NCBI RefSeq assembly: GCF_000759885.1
Contig: NZ_JNAH01000008.1
Coordinates: 62,001-126,000, forward strand
Source of the DNA: Prochlorococcus marinus str. GP2
Lineage (GTDB): Bacteria > Cyanobacteriota > Cyanobacteriia > PCC-6307 > Cyanobiaceae
Direction: 5' to 3'
DNA: 64,000 nt
Shown here: one piece after another, positions 19,069 to 27,864 of the stretch
Position numbering within the stretch: position 1 is the first letter of the stretch
Layout of the letters: each line of letters starts with the position of its first letter
Program-made: the position numbers and the translations under genes
Notes under the pieces: generated by a model
The model's input: the letters and a program-made list of their open reading frames with translations, nothing else
Databases searched by the model: none
What the model was told of the DNA's origin: nothing

Positions 19069-19314
19069 ATGCAAGAAAACGGCTCTCCAATAGAAAATCA
19101 AAATGATGATTTTACTAATACATCACCAACTGATAATGAATACTCAAAATGGGTAGACAATCAGGGAGATGAGGTAAAGAATGTTTTTGGATTTAATAGC
19201 AGTGCTGAACTTGTAAATGGTAGAGCTGCAATGATCGGATTCTTAATGCTTATATTAACCGAGTTGGTTTTTAGTGGCAGGCCTGTAACTTCCTCAATTT
19301 TTGGTATCAATTAA
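19069..19314 (+). CDS. hli: High-light-inducible (Hli/Scp) chlorophyll-binding protein
   Basis: An 81-residue protein with a polar acidic N-terminus and a single helix starting AELVNGRAAMIGF (46-58). This is the ELIP/Hli chlorophyll-binding signature with Glu47, Asn50 and Arg52. Hli proteins dimerise in thylakoids, bind chlorophyll and carotenoids, and protect photosystem assembly intermediates under excess light. The N-terminal extension is longer than in the shortest phage-type Hli, suggesting a core-type rather than a phage-acquired copy. It lies 42 bases after cobD and 2 bases before a small membrane protein. Confidence 0.93.
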   Translation: MQENGSPIENQNDDFTNTSPTDNEYSKWVDNQGDEVKNVFGFNSSAELVNGRAAMIGFLMLILTELVFSGRPVTSSIFGIN

Positions 19315-19316
19315 AA

Positions 19317-19529
19317 ATGGAAGAAAGAAAATCTAATCCATTCAAAGCAATCCTATACATATGTTTATGGGTAATAATTTGGGGAACATTAGGTTCCTTG
19401 ATTGATTATCCTCTTTATAAAAATAAAATTTACTTAGAAGGAAGCATATATCAATATCTTACTTTCACAGTTACAGCGATTATTTCTATTATATCTGCAA
19501 AGTTTTTTTATAAGAAAATTGATTTATAA
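19317..19529 (+). CDS. Small two-helix membrane protein
   Basis: The 70-residue product has two probable membrane helices (about 9-27 and 45-62), with basic residues at both ends. The first helix contains WVIIWGTLGSLIDYP. The ATG lies two bases after the hli stop, so it is very probably co-translated with Hli. No family recognised. A role alongside Hli in the thylakoid is a guess from position only. Confidence 0.7.
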   Translation: MEERKSNPFKAILYICLWVIIWGTLGSLIDYPLYKNKIYLEGSIYQYLTFTVTAIISIISAKFFYKKIDL

Positions 19530-19781
19530 AAACTTGTACCTAAATTTCTTAATAATTTTTGCTGGTTCTTTACTTTCATTGGACTCGTAAAGTATCCACT
19601 GATGTGTCTCAGTATCATGATCACAACCATAATTTCCAGAGGGGTTATCGTAACTTGAAAGATATGAATGACAATTTTGGTCTGCCTCAAAAGCAGAGTC
19701 ATAACCTGTTAGAAAATATATCAAAAATAGAACAGTTATTAACAAAAAAAATACTTGAGAAACTAAATTAACTACCTTCAT
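19524..19781 (-). CDS. Small secreted or membrane-anchored protein
   Basis: 85 residues, with a hydrophobic N-terminal segment (about 5-27, LVSQVFFLLITVLFLIYFLTG) and then a polar domain with two cysteines (NCHSYLSSYDNPSGNYGCDHDTE) that could form a disulfide. This looks like a signal-anchor protein with an exported Cys pair. It converges with the gene at 19317 and overlaps it by six bases. An opposite-strand ORF in the same place lacks these features. Function unknown. Confidence 0.6.
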   Translation of the reverse strand: MKVVNLVSQVFFLLITVLFLIYFLTGYDSAFEADQNCHSYLSSYDNPSGNYGCDHDTETHQWILYESNESKEPAKIIKKFRYKFL

Positions 19782-19841
19782 GAGATATTCTAAAATTTAA
19801 ATATATCATCTAATAAAATTTTTCGATTCTAAAAAATATAG

Positions 19842-20084
19842 CTAACGACCAACATTAAATACAAATTCGTGGAATGCTTGATTCTTTAAATACAGGATGA
19901 CTAGCAACACTAAAATCATATTTAAGCCTATTACTATTGATCCAAAAATATTTATTTGTTTTTTACCTGGCAAAGTGTAAGTAAATTTCTTGCCTTTAAG
20001 AAAACCAGCTAAGCCTTTTTTTTCTTTTATTTGAGTATTTTGAGTATTTTTCTTAACTTCATTATCAGAAAAACCTTTTACCAT
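19842..20084 (-). CDS. Small single-helix membrane protein
   Basis: An 80-residue product with a charged, Lys-rich N-terminal half (about 1-45), then one membrane helix (about 46-66, NIFGSIVIGLNMILVLLVILYL), then a short tail. It probably faces the cytoplasm with its basic part. No known motif. It belongs to a run of minus-strand small genes (19524-20451), each separated by 55 to 60 bases. Confidence 0.6.
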   Translation of the reverse strand: MVKGFSDNEVKKNTQNTQIKEKKGLAGFLKGKKFTYTLPGKKQINIFGSIVIGLNMILVLLVILYLKNQAFHEFVFNVGR

Positions 20085-20139
20085 TACAAATTAAATAACA
20101 AAATTTATAATATTCCAAAAAAATTAATTATTTTAATAA

Positions 20140-20451
20140 TTAACAATTTTTAATCACATATGGGATCATTAATGAAATTCTCTCATTTGAGAAATTATTA
20201 AAAAAATAAGCTTCAATAATTTCCGTTTGCAACCCCAATAAACTTGATTGACATTTGAATCTATTTTGGTCAAATACTACTAATTGAAGTTTTTCTATTT
20301 CAGAAACTAATTCTTTACATAATTGGTTTCGAGAATCTTTAAAACAATCACTAGATTGTTTTAAAATCTTAGACTTTGTTGGTATTGTTTCAGCAATCAC
20401 AAAATTAGATAACAACAAAAATTTCAGGAATAAAATAGTTAAAAATTTCAT
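20140..20451 (-). CDS. Small exported protein with four cysteines
   Basis: 103 residues. The N-terminus MKFLTILFLKFLLLSNFVIAE is a clear signal peptide, with a likely cut after VIA. The mature part has four cysteines (in SDCFK, QLCKE, FKCQS and the terminal KNC), fitting two disulfides in the periplasm or lumen. No family recognised. It may share a transcript with the two following small minus-strand genes. Confidence 0.65.
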   Translation of the reverse strand: MKFLTILFLKFLLLSNFVIAETIPTKSKILKQSSDCFKDSRNQLCKELVSEIEKLQLVVFDQNRFKCQSSLLGLQTEIIEAYFFNNFSNERISLMIPYVIKNC

Positions 20452-20527
20452 TACTTCTTAAGATTTAAAAATTTTGTATGCCTTGTTAAGAGTGTTGGTC
20501 ATTTAGCTAATTGCATTTTATTCCGAT

Positions 20528-20553
20528 AAAAAAAGATGCCCTAAAAGAGCACC
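20528..20553 (-). terminator. Rho-independent terminator of the HU gene
   Basis: On the minus strand GGTGCTC and GGGCATC pair (7 bp with two G-U wobbles) around a five-base loop and are followed by seven T. It begins 33 bases after the HU stop codon. Confidence 0.75.
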
Positions 20554-20585
20554 TTATTATTAAAGGAAGAAAAAGATTTAAAAGA

Positions 20586-20861
20586 TTAACCTTGAACTCT
20601 ATCCTTAAAAAGTTTACCTGCAGAGAATGTTGGAACTCTTTTAGCGGGTATTGCTATTTTTTCGCCTGTCTTAGGGTTTAATCCCTGTCTTGCAGAACGA
20701 TCTCTTGGTTCAAAAGAACCAAATCCTAGTATAGAGACTTTTTTGCCTTCCACTACTGAATCAACAATAGTTTCAATAGCTGCATCAACAACTAAAGAAA
20801 CATCAGTTTTTGTGAGCTCTGTACGAGCTGCAACAAGATTTACTAAATCAGCTTTGTTCAT
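20586..20861 (-). CDS. hup: DNA-binding protein HU
   Basis: A 91-residue histone-like protein. It has the full HU/IHF pattern: MNKADLVNLVAARTELTK, VSILGFGSFEPRDRSARQGLNPKTGEKIAIPAKRVPTFSAGK. The flexible DNA-binding arm includes GLNPKTGEKI with the intercalating Pro. HU bends and compacts DNA. It is monocistronic, with its own terminator, and faces a 625-base gap upstream that must hold its promoter. Confidence 0.97.
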   Translation of the reverse strand: MNKADLVNLVAARTELTKTDVSLVVDAAIETIVDSVVEGKKVSILGFGSFEPRDRSARQGLNPKTGEKIAIPAKRVPTFSAGKLFKDRVQG

Positions 20862-21486
20862 TGAAATTTAAATTAAAGCTAAGGGTTAAAAAAAACGATT
20901 GAAATCAGTTTTAAACCTTGAACTTTCACATCATATGGAGCAAATACAAATACGGCAACCGAAAATGCCGGCGGCGCAAAGCTTTATACAAATTTTAAGG
21001 ACATTTTTAGCAATATTATTTATTTTTTATAGCCGTGCTTTTTTATTTATAAAAAATAGCCTCTTCATTTGAAGAACAGCAAAAAGCATTGGTGTCACTG
21101 GATTTAGTACTAAAAATCTAACTACATTTAGTAAAGGGGCACAATGTCAAGAGGGGGTAAATTTAAGAATTTGAGCTATTTATTATGATTTATTAATTTT
21201 CAGATATATTTCCTTCTCATCACATGAAAAAACACAATTTGTATTTTGAAATCAAGAAAAATCTAGTTTTCTCATTATTAAACTTTCTCTATAAATCGTT
21301 TTATGCACTCAGCAGATGGACGAAAAAATTGTAATTAATTAGAAAATCAATACTCTCCAAGCTCTAATAAAGTTGATTAGTGAAGCCTTAAATTTGAGTT
21401 TTTTTTTTAATTTTGCATCTATTATTCAAATAACAGTAATTTAAATAAATTATCTCAATATTTAACTAATCAATGATAGAGAGAAA
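20862..21486. other. 625-base gap between hup and glgX
   Basis: This is the longest stretch without a confident gene. It must contain divergent promoters for hup and glgX. A small GC-rich patch (20953-20976) holds the inverted repeat CGGCA/TGCCG and is unusual in this AT-rich setting. Two short ORFs can be read on the plus strand (20935-21072 and 21224-21334); neither has a good ribosome binding site. No riboswitch or known small RNA was recognised. Confidence 0.5.
21224..21334 (+). CDS. Possible tiny basic amphipathic protein (36 aa)
   Basis: An ATG-started ORF beginning MKKHNLYFEIKKN, with a middle segment LVFSLLNFLYKSFYAL and a basic end SRWTKKL. The alternation of hydrophobic and basic residues would suit a membrane-associated helix. 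Against it, the sequence before the ATG is pyrimidine-rich and lacks a ribosome binding site. Treat as a candidate only. Confidence 0.3.
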   Translation: MKKHNLYFEIKKNLVFSLLNFLYKSFYALSRWTKKL

Positions 21487-23520
21487 GTGATTCATCTCAA
21501 CAAAGGTAAACCATTTCCTTTAGGTAGTTCTCTAACTTCACAAGGGGTTAATTTTTCCTTAATAGCCACAAATGCAGAATATGTAGAAATCTTATTGTTT
21601 GAGAAAGAGGACTCTATTTCCCCAAAAAGCATATTCAAATTAGATCAGACTCATAATAAAGGTCCTTACTGGCATGCGGAAATAAAAAATCTAGATGAAG
21701 GTTGTATTTATGCTTTTAGAGTGAAACAAAAAAATAATGAAATTAATAATAACTATGAAAAAAAAGTATTACTTGATCCATGTTCAAGAGGTATTACCGG
21801 ATGGGAGAGTTATAAAAGAGAAAATGCATTAAAAAAGCAAGAAAACACTAATTCTTGTCTTAAAAGCGTTGTTTGCGATAGAAAATTATTTAATTTTAAG
21901 GATTATCCAAGACCGAAACATGCTTGGGAAGAAACAATAATTTATGAACTTCATATCAAATCCTTCACTGAATCAATTGACAAAAATGAAAGTTGTTTCA
22001 AGAAATTTTTAAAAAAAATTCCGTACCTCAAAGAACTAGGTATCACAACAATTGAATTACTTCCAATTTTTTGTTTTGATCCAACTGATGCACCAAATGG
22101 TTTAGAGAATTTTTGGGGTTATAGTCCAATCAATTGGTTTACCCCTCATTTTGAATATCTTTCGAATGAATCCGCAGAAAAGAATAGAGAAGAATTTAGA
22201 AGATTAGTCGAGGAATGTCATAAAGCAAATATTGAAGTCATCTTAGATGTTGTATACAATCACACTTCAGAGGGGGATTCTCAAGGACCTGCAATATCTT
22301 GGAAAGGTATAGATGAAAATCTTTATTACTTTATAGGAGAAGATAAAAATTATCAGGACGTCTCTGGTTGCGGTAATACTATTGCAGCAAATAGAGGATT
22401 AGTGAGAAAACTAATAATTGAATCATTAAAATGTTGGGCGAGTGAATTCGGCGTAGATGGTTTTAGATTTGATTTAGGAATTGCCCTCTCAAGAGGAGAA
22501 AATCTTTCGCCACTAGAAAATCCTCCACTTTTTGAAGATATAGAATGTGAACCAGAACTTATCGATATCAAATTAATAAGTGAACCATGGGATTGCGGTG
22601 GTTTATATAAATTAAGTGATTTCCCATCTAAGAATACTTTTACTTGGAATGGTCATTTTAGAGATGACTTGCGTAGATTTTGGAAGGGGGATAAAGATAC
22701 CGCATGGAATATGAGCGATAAAATAAAAGGTAGTCCGTCGATTTATAAAGAGGATAATATTTTCCCAAAATCAATAAATTTTATAACTTCACATGATGGA
22801 TTCACCCTGAAAGATTTAGTAACTTTTAACAGAAAACATAATTTTGCAAATAGGGAACAAAATAGAGATGGTGATAACCATAACAATTCTTGGAATCATG
22901 GTACAGAGGGACCAACTACTAACTTATTAATCAATGATTTAAGAAAAAGACAACAAAAAAATCTTATTCTTAGTTTACTTATCTCTAAAGGTGTTCCAAT
23001 GATACTTATGGGTGATGAGTTAGGAAGGTCGCAAGGCGGTAACAATAATTCTTGGTGCCAAAATAATTTATTGGGCTGGATGAATTGGGAACCTATTCAA
23101 CAAGATTTGGAATTATTAGAATATTTTAAATATGTTATTAAAATTCGGAAAAAACTAATAAATATTTTTAATCCATCATTCTCCCCTAACAATCAAACCA
23201 ATAAAAATATTCCAATATATCATTGGCATGGAACAAAATTAGATAGCCCAGATTGGAGTAGTTGGTCTCACACAGTTGCCTTTAGCATTAACAAAGGCAA
23301 TACTAATCCCTTGGTTTGGATAGGTTTAAATGCATATTCAAAAAATATCGATTTCGCTTTGCCGAAATGTAAATATAATTGGTTAAAAGTTATTGATACT
23401 AGCATGCCTGAGATTTTTGAGCCCTTAATTATTAATGAAAAATCTGTTTCTATAAACAGTAGAAGCTCTTTATTAATAATTTCAGAACAAGTATTTGGGG
23501 CAAAAAATAATATATCCTAA
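21487..23520 (+). CDS. glgX: Glycogen debranching enzyme / isoamylase
   Basis: A GH13 alpha-1,6-glucosidase of 677 residues that trims branches of stored glycogen. It has an N-terminal CBM48 domain (about 6-110, FPLGSSLTSQGVNFSL) and a TIM barrel. Barrel motifs are DVVYNHTSEGD (254-264), DGFRFDLG (324-331, nucleophile Asp329), LISEPWD (acid/base Glu366) and TSHDGFT (His436-Asp437). The start is a GTG at 21487 preceded by AGAGAGAAA, a reasonable ribosome binding site. Dark-time glycogen use is the expected role in this phototroph. Upstream is a long gap and downstream is tRNA-Gly on the other strand. Confidence 0.94.
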   Translation: MIHLNKGKPFPLGSSLTSQGVNFSLIATNAEYVEILLFEKEDSISPKSIFKLDQTHNKGPYWHAEIKNLDEGCIYAFRVKQKNNEINNNYEKKVLLDPCSRGITGWESYKRENALKKQENTNSCLKSVVCDRKLFNFKDYPRPKHAWEETIIYELHIKSFTESIDKNESCFKKFLKKIPYLKELGITTIELLPIFCFDPTDAPNGLENFWGYSPINWFTPHFEYLSNESAEKNREEFRRLVEECHKANIEVILDVVYNHTSEGDSQGPAISWKGIDENLYYFIGEDKNYQDVSGCGNTIAANRGLVRKLIIESLKCWASEFGVDGFRFDLGIALSRGENLSPLENPPLFEDIECEPELIDIKLISEPWDCGGLYKLSDFPSKNTFTWNGHFRDDLRRFWKGDKDTAWNMSDKIKGSPSIYKEDNIFPKSINFITSHDGFTLKDLVTFNRKHNFANREQNRDGDNHNNSWNHGTEGPTTNLLINDLRKRQQKNLILSLLISKGVPMILMGDELGRSQGGNNNSWCQNNLLGWMNWEPIQQDLELLEYFKYVIKIRKKLINIFNPSFSPNNQTNKNIPIYHWHGTKLDSPDWSSWSHTVAFSINKGNTNPLVWIGLNAYSKNIDFALPKCKYNWLKVIDTSMPEIFEPLIINEKSVSINSRSSLLIISEQVFGAKNNIS

Positions 23521-23521
23521 A

Positions 23522-23592
23522 AGCGGGCGGCGGGAATCGAACCCGCATCTTCAGCTTGGAAGGCTGAGGTTTTACCACTAAACCACGCCCGC
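23522..23592 (-). tRNA. tRNA-Gly (anticodon TCC)
   Basis: 71 bases on the minus strand. The acceptor GCGGGCG pairs with CGCCCGC and the discriminator is U. The anticodon stem is TCAGC/GCTGA with loop CTTCCAA and anticodon TCC. The T arm GCGGG-TTCGATT-CCCGC is perfect. CCA is not encoded. Its 3' end is one base from the glgX stop on the opposite strand. Confidence 0.96.
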
Positions 23593-23653
23593 ATTAAGTA
23601 ATAGAATTACTGTTGCAATAATACATTATCAAACAATCAACAAAGTAAAAAGA

Positions 23654-25048
23654 TTGGAAAATTCACACTCGAAAAATATTACTAGCTCAACAACGAGATT
23701 AATGTTCTCTTATGGGCTTGGAGATGCAGGCACAGGTTTAGTCGCGACGCAATTTGGGTTTTTTCTATTCAAATTTTTTATTTCTGCTGGTTTACCAGTA
23801 ATTATTGCAGGTTCATTATTAATGCTAATAAAAATATGGGATGCAATAAATGATCCTTTAATTGGATGGTTAAGTGATCGTACCCAATCAAGATGGGGGC
23901 CTAGGATCCCTTGGATGGTAGCCGCATCTGTTCCTCTTGGTTTCTCTTTAGCCGCAATATGGTGGACACCCTCTGGTTCAGTTCTAACCAAGACTATCTA
24001 CTATGCCATAATATCTATAGTCGTGATGACTGCTTATACAAGTATCAATCTTCCTTTTGCAGCTCTATCTACTGAAATTTCTGAAAAAACAGCCGTAAGA
24101 ACAAGGCTAAACGCATCTAGATTTACTGGCTCAATAATTGCAGGACTAACTGGTTTAATAATTGCAGGAGTTGTATTAGGTTCTGAAGGATCAGCAAATA
24201 ATGAATATTTTTTAATGGGTAAAATAAGTGGATGTATTGCAGTTGCTGCAACATTAATTTCCTGTTGGGGATTGGCTCCATTCGCAAAAAAAGCAAGAAG
24301 GCCTTCAGGAAAAGTTGAAGCTATAACGCTTCAATTTAAAAGGATCTTCAGAAATAAAAAATTTATAAAAGTTATTACGCTTTATATTCTTCTCTGGTGC
24401 GCCTTACAATTAATGCAAACAGTAGCGTTAATTTATGTAGAAGATGTACTGAATGTACCAACATATATTGCGAAGTGGATTCCAATACCTTTCCAAATTA
24501 GCGCTCTAATGGGTCTTCAAATATGGACCAGAGTATCAAATAAATTTAATAGGATTTCAGCTTTAAATTATGGAGCTATTATGTGGATTATTTCATGTAC
24601 GGCAGCTTTATTTTTACCTTCATTATCAAAAATTTCAGGAGTTGGGGATAGTTTATTCTTAAATGCCGGTAACATATTTCTTTTCATTCTTTTAATTTTC
24701 ATAATCTGTCTTATCGGCATTGGTGCTTCAACCGCTTTTCTTATCCCTTGGTCACTACTACCTGATGCAATAGACGAAGATCCAGAGAAACCAGCAGGAT
24801 TATATACTGCTTGGATGGTACTTATTCAGAAGATTGGTATCGCATTTAGTGTTCAATTATTAGGATTTTTGTTGTATTTATCTGGTTATCAATCATGCTT
24901 TATTGATAAAGATAGTTTAAATATTATTGAACAATGCTATTCCGCACAATTAACTATTAGATTATGTATTGGGTTTATACCCTCACTATTGGTAATAATT
25001 GGTCTTTTAATAATGAGAAAATGGGATCAAAAATTAATTACAAACTAA
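23654..25048 (+). CDS. MFS transporter, glycoside-pentoside-hexuronide (GPH) type
   Basis: A 12-helix secondary transporter of 464 residues, likely for sugars or glycosides with cation symport. The GPH signature is visible: FSYGLGDAGTG at the start, then IWDAINDPLIGWLSDRTQSRWGPRIPWM between helices 2 and 3 (conserved DxxxDPxxGxxxDR), and in the second half LIPWSLLPDAIDEDPEKPAGLYTAW. The true substrate is unknown. The TTG at 23654 is used here; the ATG at 23702 would remove 16 polar residues without harming the first helix and is a fair alternative. Closeness to glgX may be a coincidence. Confidence 0.85.
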   Translation: MENSHSKNITSSTTRLMFSYGLGDAGTGLVATQFGFFLFKFFISAGLPVIIAGSLLMLIKIWDAINDPLIGWLSDRTQSRWGPRIPWMVAASVPLGFSLAAIWWTPSGSVLTKTIYYAIISIVVMTAYTSINLPFAALSTEISEKTAVRTRLNASRFTGSIIAGLTGLIIAGVVLGSEGSANNEYFLMGKISGCIAVAATLISCWGLAPFAKKARRPSGKVEAITLQFKRIFRNKKFIKVITLYILLWCALQLMQTVALIYVEDVLNVPTYIAKWIPIPFQISALMGLQIWTRVSNKFNRISALNYGAIMWIISCTAALFLPSLSKISGVGDSLFLNAGNIFLFILLIFIICLIGIGASTAFLIPWSLLPDAIDEDPEKPAGLYTAWMVLIQKIGIAFSVQLLGFLLYLSGYQSCFIDKDSLNIIEQCYSAQLTIRLCIGFIPSLLVIIGLLIMRKWDQKLITN

Positions 25049-25057
25049 TATAAAGAT

Positions 25058-25813
25058 ATGTATTACCCTAATTTTTTTAAAAGACTTCTAAGCAGCTTAA
25101 TCATTGGCGGGCAAGCAATTAATTTTATTTTTAGAGGTAAAATTTCCAAAAATGATCTTTTTGACCAACTCATGGAGTCAGGTCCTGGAAGTTTATTAAT
25201 TGTATTAATTACAGGGATTGCCGCAGGAACAGTTTTTAATATTCAAGTTGCATCTCAACTTACAAGTATGGGGGTTTCAAGTGAAATTGGAGGTTTATTA
25301 GCAGTAGGCATGGCAAGAGAAATGGCTCCTCTGCTAACTGCCACTTTAATGACTGGGAAAGTTGCTACTGCATATGCTGCTCAACTGGGCACCATGAAAG
25401 TTACAGAACAAATTGAGGCAATAACCATGTTAAGGACCGAACCAGTCCAGTATTTGGTAGTCCCAAGATTACTATCTATGGTAATAATGTCTCCAATACA
25501 GTGTCTTTTGTTTTTATCTGTAGCTTTATGGAGTGGACAAATTTGGAGCACAATTTTTTATAAAGTGCCTCCAATAGTTTTCTGGACATCTGTAAGATCA
25601 GGTAATGTGAGTTTAACCACTACAGACTTAACTTCAATGTTAATAAAATCTGTAGTATTTGGATTAATAATTTCTATTATTGCTTGTGGATATGGACTCA
25701 CCACTAAAGGTGGTCCAAAAGAAGTTGGAACAAGTACAACAGGAGCGGTTGTAATGACTCTCGTTACTGTATCTTTAATGGATGTATTATTAACACAAAT
25801 TTTATTTGGATAA
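25058..25813 (+). CDS. mlaE: MlaE-family ABC permease (Ycf63-like)
   Basis: A 251-residue membrane subunit of lipid ABC transporters. Family motifs are VLITGIAAGTVFNIQVASQL, VGMAREMAPLLTATLMTGKVATAYAAQLGTMKVTEQIEAI (the EMAPLLT / EQIDAL core of MlaE) and CGYGLTTKGGPKEVGTSTTGAVV. In cyanobacteria and chloroplasts (TGD1) it moves lipids between outer membrane or envelope and inner membranes. The ATPase and MCE substrate-binding partners are not in this window. The stop codon is four bases from the preferred start of the next gene. Confidence 0.9.
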   Translation: MYYPNFFKRLLSSLIIGGQAINFIFRGKISKNDLFDQLMESGPGSLLIVLITGIAAGTVFNIQVASQLTSMGVSSEIGGLLAVGMAREMAPLLTATLMTGKVATAYAAQLGTMKVTEQIEAITMLRTEPVQYLVVPRLLSMVIMSPIQCLLFLSVALWSGQIWSTIFYKVPPIVFWTSVRSGNVSLTTTDLTSMLIKSVVFGLIISIIACGYGLTTKGGPKEVGTSTTGAVVMTLVTVSLMDVLLTQILFG

Positions 25814-25817
25814 TTCT

Positions 25818-26222
25818 ATGTTTAACACTAAATTAAAAAAAGAAGAGCCCGTAGTTATATCTCCATCATTTCAATTACCAATAATTCTAATAGTTTTAAG
25901 TTTTATGCTTTTATTTTTGAATATTGGTTCTATTCCAACAATAGTTTTTGCTTCTTTTAGCTTTTTTTTATTACTTCAGTCATTTACCTTAAGAATAAAA
26001 ATAACAAATGAAGATTTTATCGTTTTACAATTAGGGAAAGAGATTAGAACTTTTCCATTCAAGAACTGGATATCATGGAAATTCTTTTTCCCTGTAATTC
26101 CAGGAATTTTTTATTTTAGAGAAAAGTCCAGTCCTCATTTATTACCAATACTATTTAATCCAAAGCAATTAAAAGATGAGCTCATAAAAAAAGTTGACTC
26201 CCTTGAAATTAAAAATTCCTAA
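25818..26222 (+). CDS. Conserved cyanobacterial membrane protein (possibly DUF3119)
   Basis: Counted from ATG 25818, 134 residues. Two neighbouring hydrophobic helices (about 17-36 and 38-55) precede a soluble C-terminal domain with TLRIKITNEDFIVLQLGKEIRTFPFKNWISWKFFF and HLLPILFNPKQLKDEL. This resembles a PH-like membrane domain, and I recall a cyanobacterial family (DUF3119) of this type next to mlaE and a DUF3086 gene, but cannot verify it. The upstream TTG 25806 overlaps mlaE and is less likely. Function unknown. Confidence 0.7.
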   Translation: MFNTKLKKEEPVVISPSFQLPIILIVLSFMLLFLNIGSIPTIVFASFSFFLLLQSFTLRIKITNEDFIVLQLGKEIRTFPFKNWISWKFFFPVIPGIFYFREKSSPHLLPILFNPKQLKDELIKKVDSLEIKNS

Positions 26223-26257
26223 AATTCAGTATTTGCTTAATCATCAAAATTATTTAA

Positions 26258-27268
26258 ATGGACAATAAAGAAATTTCTAACAATAATCCTAAGAAGGAAT
26301 TAATCATAGGAAAGTCAATTTCAGATGAAAAAACCAAACAACTTAGTAAGAAAAACACAACACAAAATAAAAAAATTGCACCAAAAAACGATAAATCAAC
26401 TAAATCTTTTGATGAAATTTCTAATGAAATTTTTAGAGATCTCGTTTCAAAAAAAGACTCTTTAGTTAAAGAAATAAAAGAGTTGGAAACAAAAAAAGAT
26501 GAATTAGAAAAAGATATTGATTCAAATTTCAAAGGACAGTCAGATAATATCGCCAAAAGAGTTAAAGGGTTTCAAGATTACTTAACTGGGGCTTTGCAGA
26601 ATCTTTCACAAAACGTTGAAAAACTTGAATTAGTATCCCAACCAATAATCGTAAAGCCATCTCCCCTTGATGCAAAAAAGGAAGAAAATAGCACAAACAA
26701 TGAAGAAAATGTTCCTGCACTTTCTGAAACATTTAAGCCAGATGAGAAGATTATAAAAAACTGTTTTTCAGGATTCACAGAACAACCTGATTTTTATGCT
26801 GAACCTTGGAAATTAAGACGCAGTCTTAATTTATCAGATATAGAAGTAATGGATGATTGGTTCTTTAATATGGGTGGGAGAGGTTCCCTTGAGAGTAGAG
26901 GATCTCGTCAGAAAAATGCTCTTTTATCTGCGGGTTTAATATCTATTCTTGGAGAATTGTATGGAGATCAGTTTCAGACTCTTATCTTAGCCTCGCAACC
27001 TGAACGGTTAGGAGAATGGAGAAGGATTCTTCAAGATTCACTTGGTCTTACAAGAGATGACTTTGGACCTAATAGTGGGATTGTTCTTTTTGAAAGACCT
27101 GAAGGTGTCATCGAAAAAGCTGATAGATTAGAAGCTAATGAAGAATTACCATTTATTATCATAGATGCAGCAGAAACATCAGTTGAAATTCCAATACTTC
27201 AATTCCCATTGTGGCTTGCATTCGCTGGTTCAGATAATGAAATTTACGATGATCTTGAACTAAACTAA
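26258..27268 (+). CDS. DUF3086-like cyanobacterial protein with coiled coil
   Basis: 336 residues. The N-terminal third is Lys/Ser/Asn-rich and disordered, followed by a coiled coil (about 55-90, [27 protein letters not shown]) and a helical bundle to about 130. The C-terminal domain (about 170-336) is rich in aromatic and acidic residues: [51 protein letters not shown]. That region fits my memory of DUF3086. Found only in cyanobacteria to my knowledge, with no known function. The neighbour plsY starts six bases later. Confidence 0.72.
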   Translation: MDNKEISNNNPKKELIIGKSISDEKTKQLSKKNTTQNKKIAPKNDKSTKSFDEISNEIFRDLVSKKDSLVKEIKELETKKDELEKDIDSNFKGQSDNIAKRVKGFQDYLTGALQNLSQNVEKLELVSQPIIVKPSPLDAKKEENSTNNEENVPALSETFKPDEKIIKNCFSGFTEQPDFYAEPWKLRRSLNLSDIEVMDDWFFNMGGRGSLESRGSRQKNALLSAGLISILGELYGDQFQTLILASQPERLGEWRRILQDSLGLTRDDFGPNSGIVLFERPEGVIEKADRLEANEELPFIIIDAAETSVEIPILQFPLWLAFAGSDNEIYDDLELN

Positions 27269-27273
27269 TTTGT

Positions 27274-27864
27274 ATGAAAATCTTAATAATTTTTATAAGT
27301 TATCTTTTAGGATCACTACCGACAGGTTTTTTAATAGGGAAATATCTCAAAAATATAGATCTAAGAACTATAGGTTCTGGATCCACAGGTGCCACAAATG
27401 TCTTAAGAAATGTTGGAAAATGGCCAGCACTTTTTGTATTTATTATTGACGTTGGGAAAGGCCTTATTGCAGTAAAAATTGCTCAATTTTATACTGATCA
27501 AGGATTAATAGAAGTTATAGCAGGCATATCGGCTATATCAGGACATATTTGGCCAATATGGCTTAGAGGTAAAGGAGGAAAAGCTGTTGCGACCGGATTA
27601 GGTATGTTTCTAGCTCTTTCTTGGAAAGTTGGATTAGCATCTCTTGGCATTTTTTTAATAGTCCTAACAAAAACTAAATTTGTTTCTTTATCCAGTATTT
27701 CAGCCGCAATTTTACTTCCTATTTTTATGTTTTTTTACCTCGGTAATTTTATGCACTCATACTTTTTTATAAGTTTAATTGTGTCATTATTAGTAATCTG
27801 GAAACATAGATCAAACATAACAAGATTACTCAAGGGAGAAGAATCCAAAATTAACCAGAATTAA
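27274..27864 (+). CDS. plsY: Glycerol-3-phosphate acyltransferase PlsY
   Basis: An integral membrane enzyme of 196 residues that acylates glycerol-3-phosphate from acyl-phosphate. The three family loops are visible: [12 protein letters not shown] then [17 protein letters not shown] (33-49), the [21 protein letters not shown] loop, and the C-terminal [15 protein letters not shown]. About five membrane helices. It overlaps the convergent pyrF by 14 bases. With MlaE upstream it adds a lipid flavour to this small region. Confidence 0.95.
   Translation: MKILIIFISYLLGSLPTGFLIGKYLKNIDLRTIGSGSTGATNVLRNVGKWPALFVFIIDVGKGLIAVKIAQFYTDQGLIEVIAGISAISGHIWPIWLRGKGGKAVATGLGMFLALSWKVGLASLGIFLIVLTKTKFVSLSSISAAILLPIFMFFYLGNFMHSYFFISLIVSLLVIWKHRSNITRLLKGEESKINQN

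Noticed and set aside
19559-19771. 70-codon plus-strand ORF opposite the small secreted protein
   Set aside because: It lacks a signal or hydrophobic segment and overlaps the minus-strand frame that has a clear membrane anchor and Cys pair.
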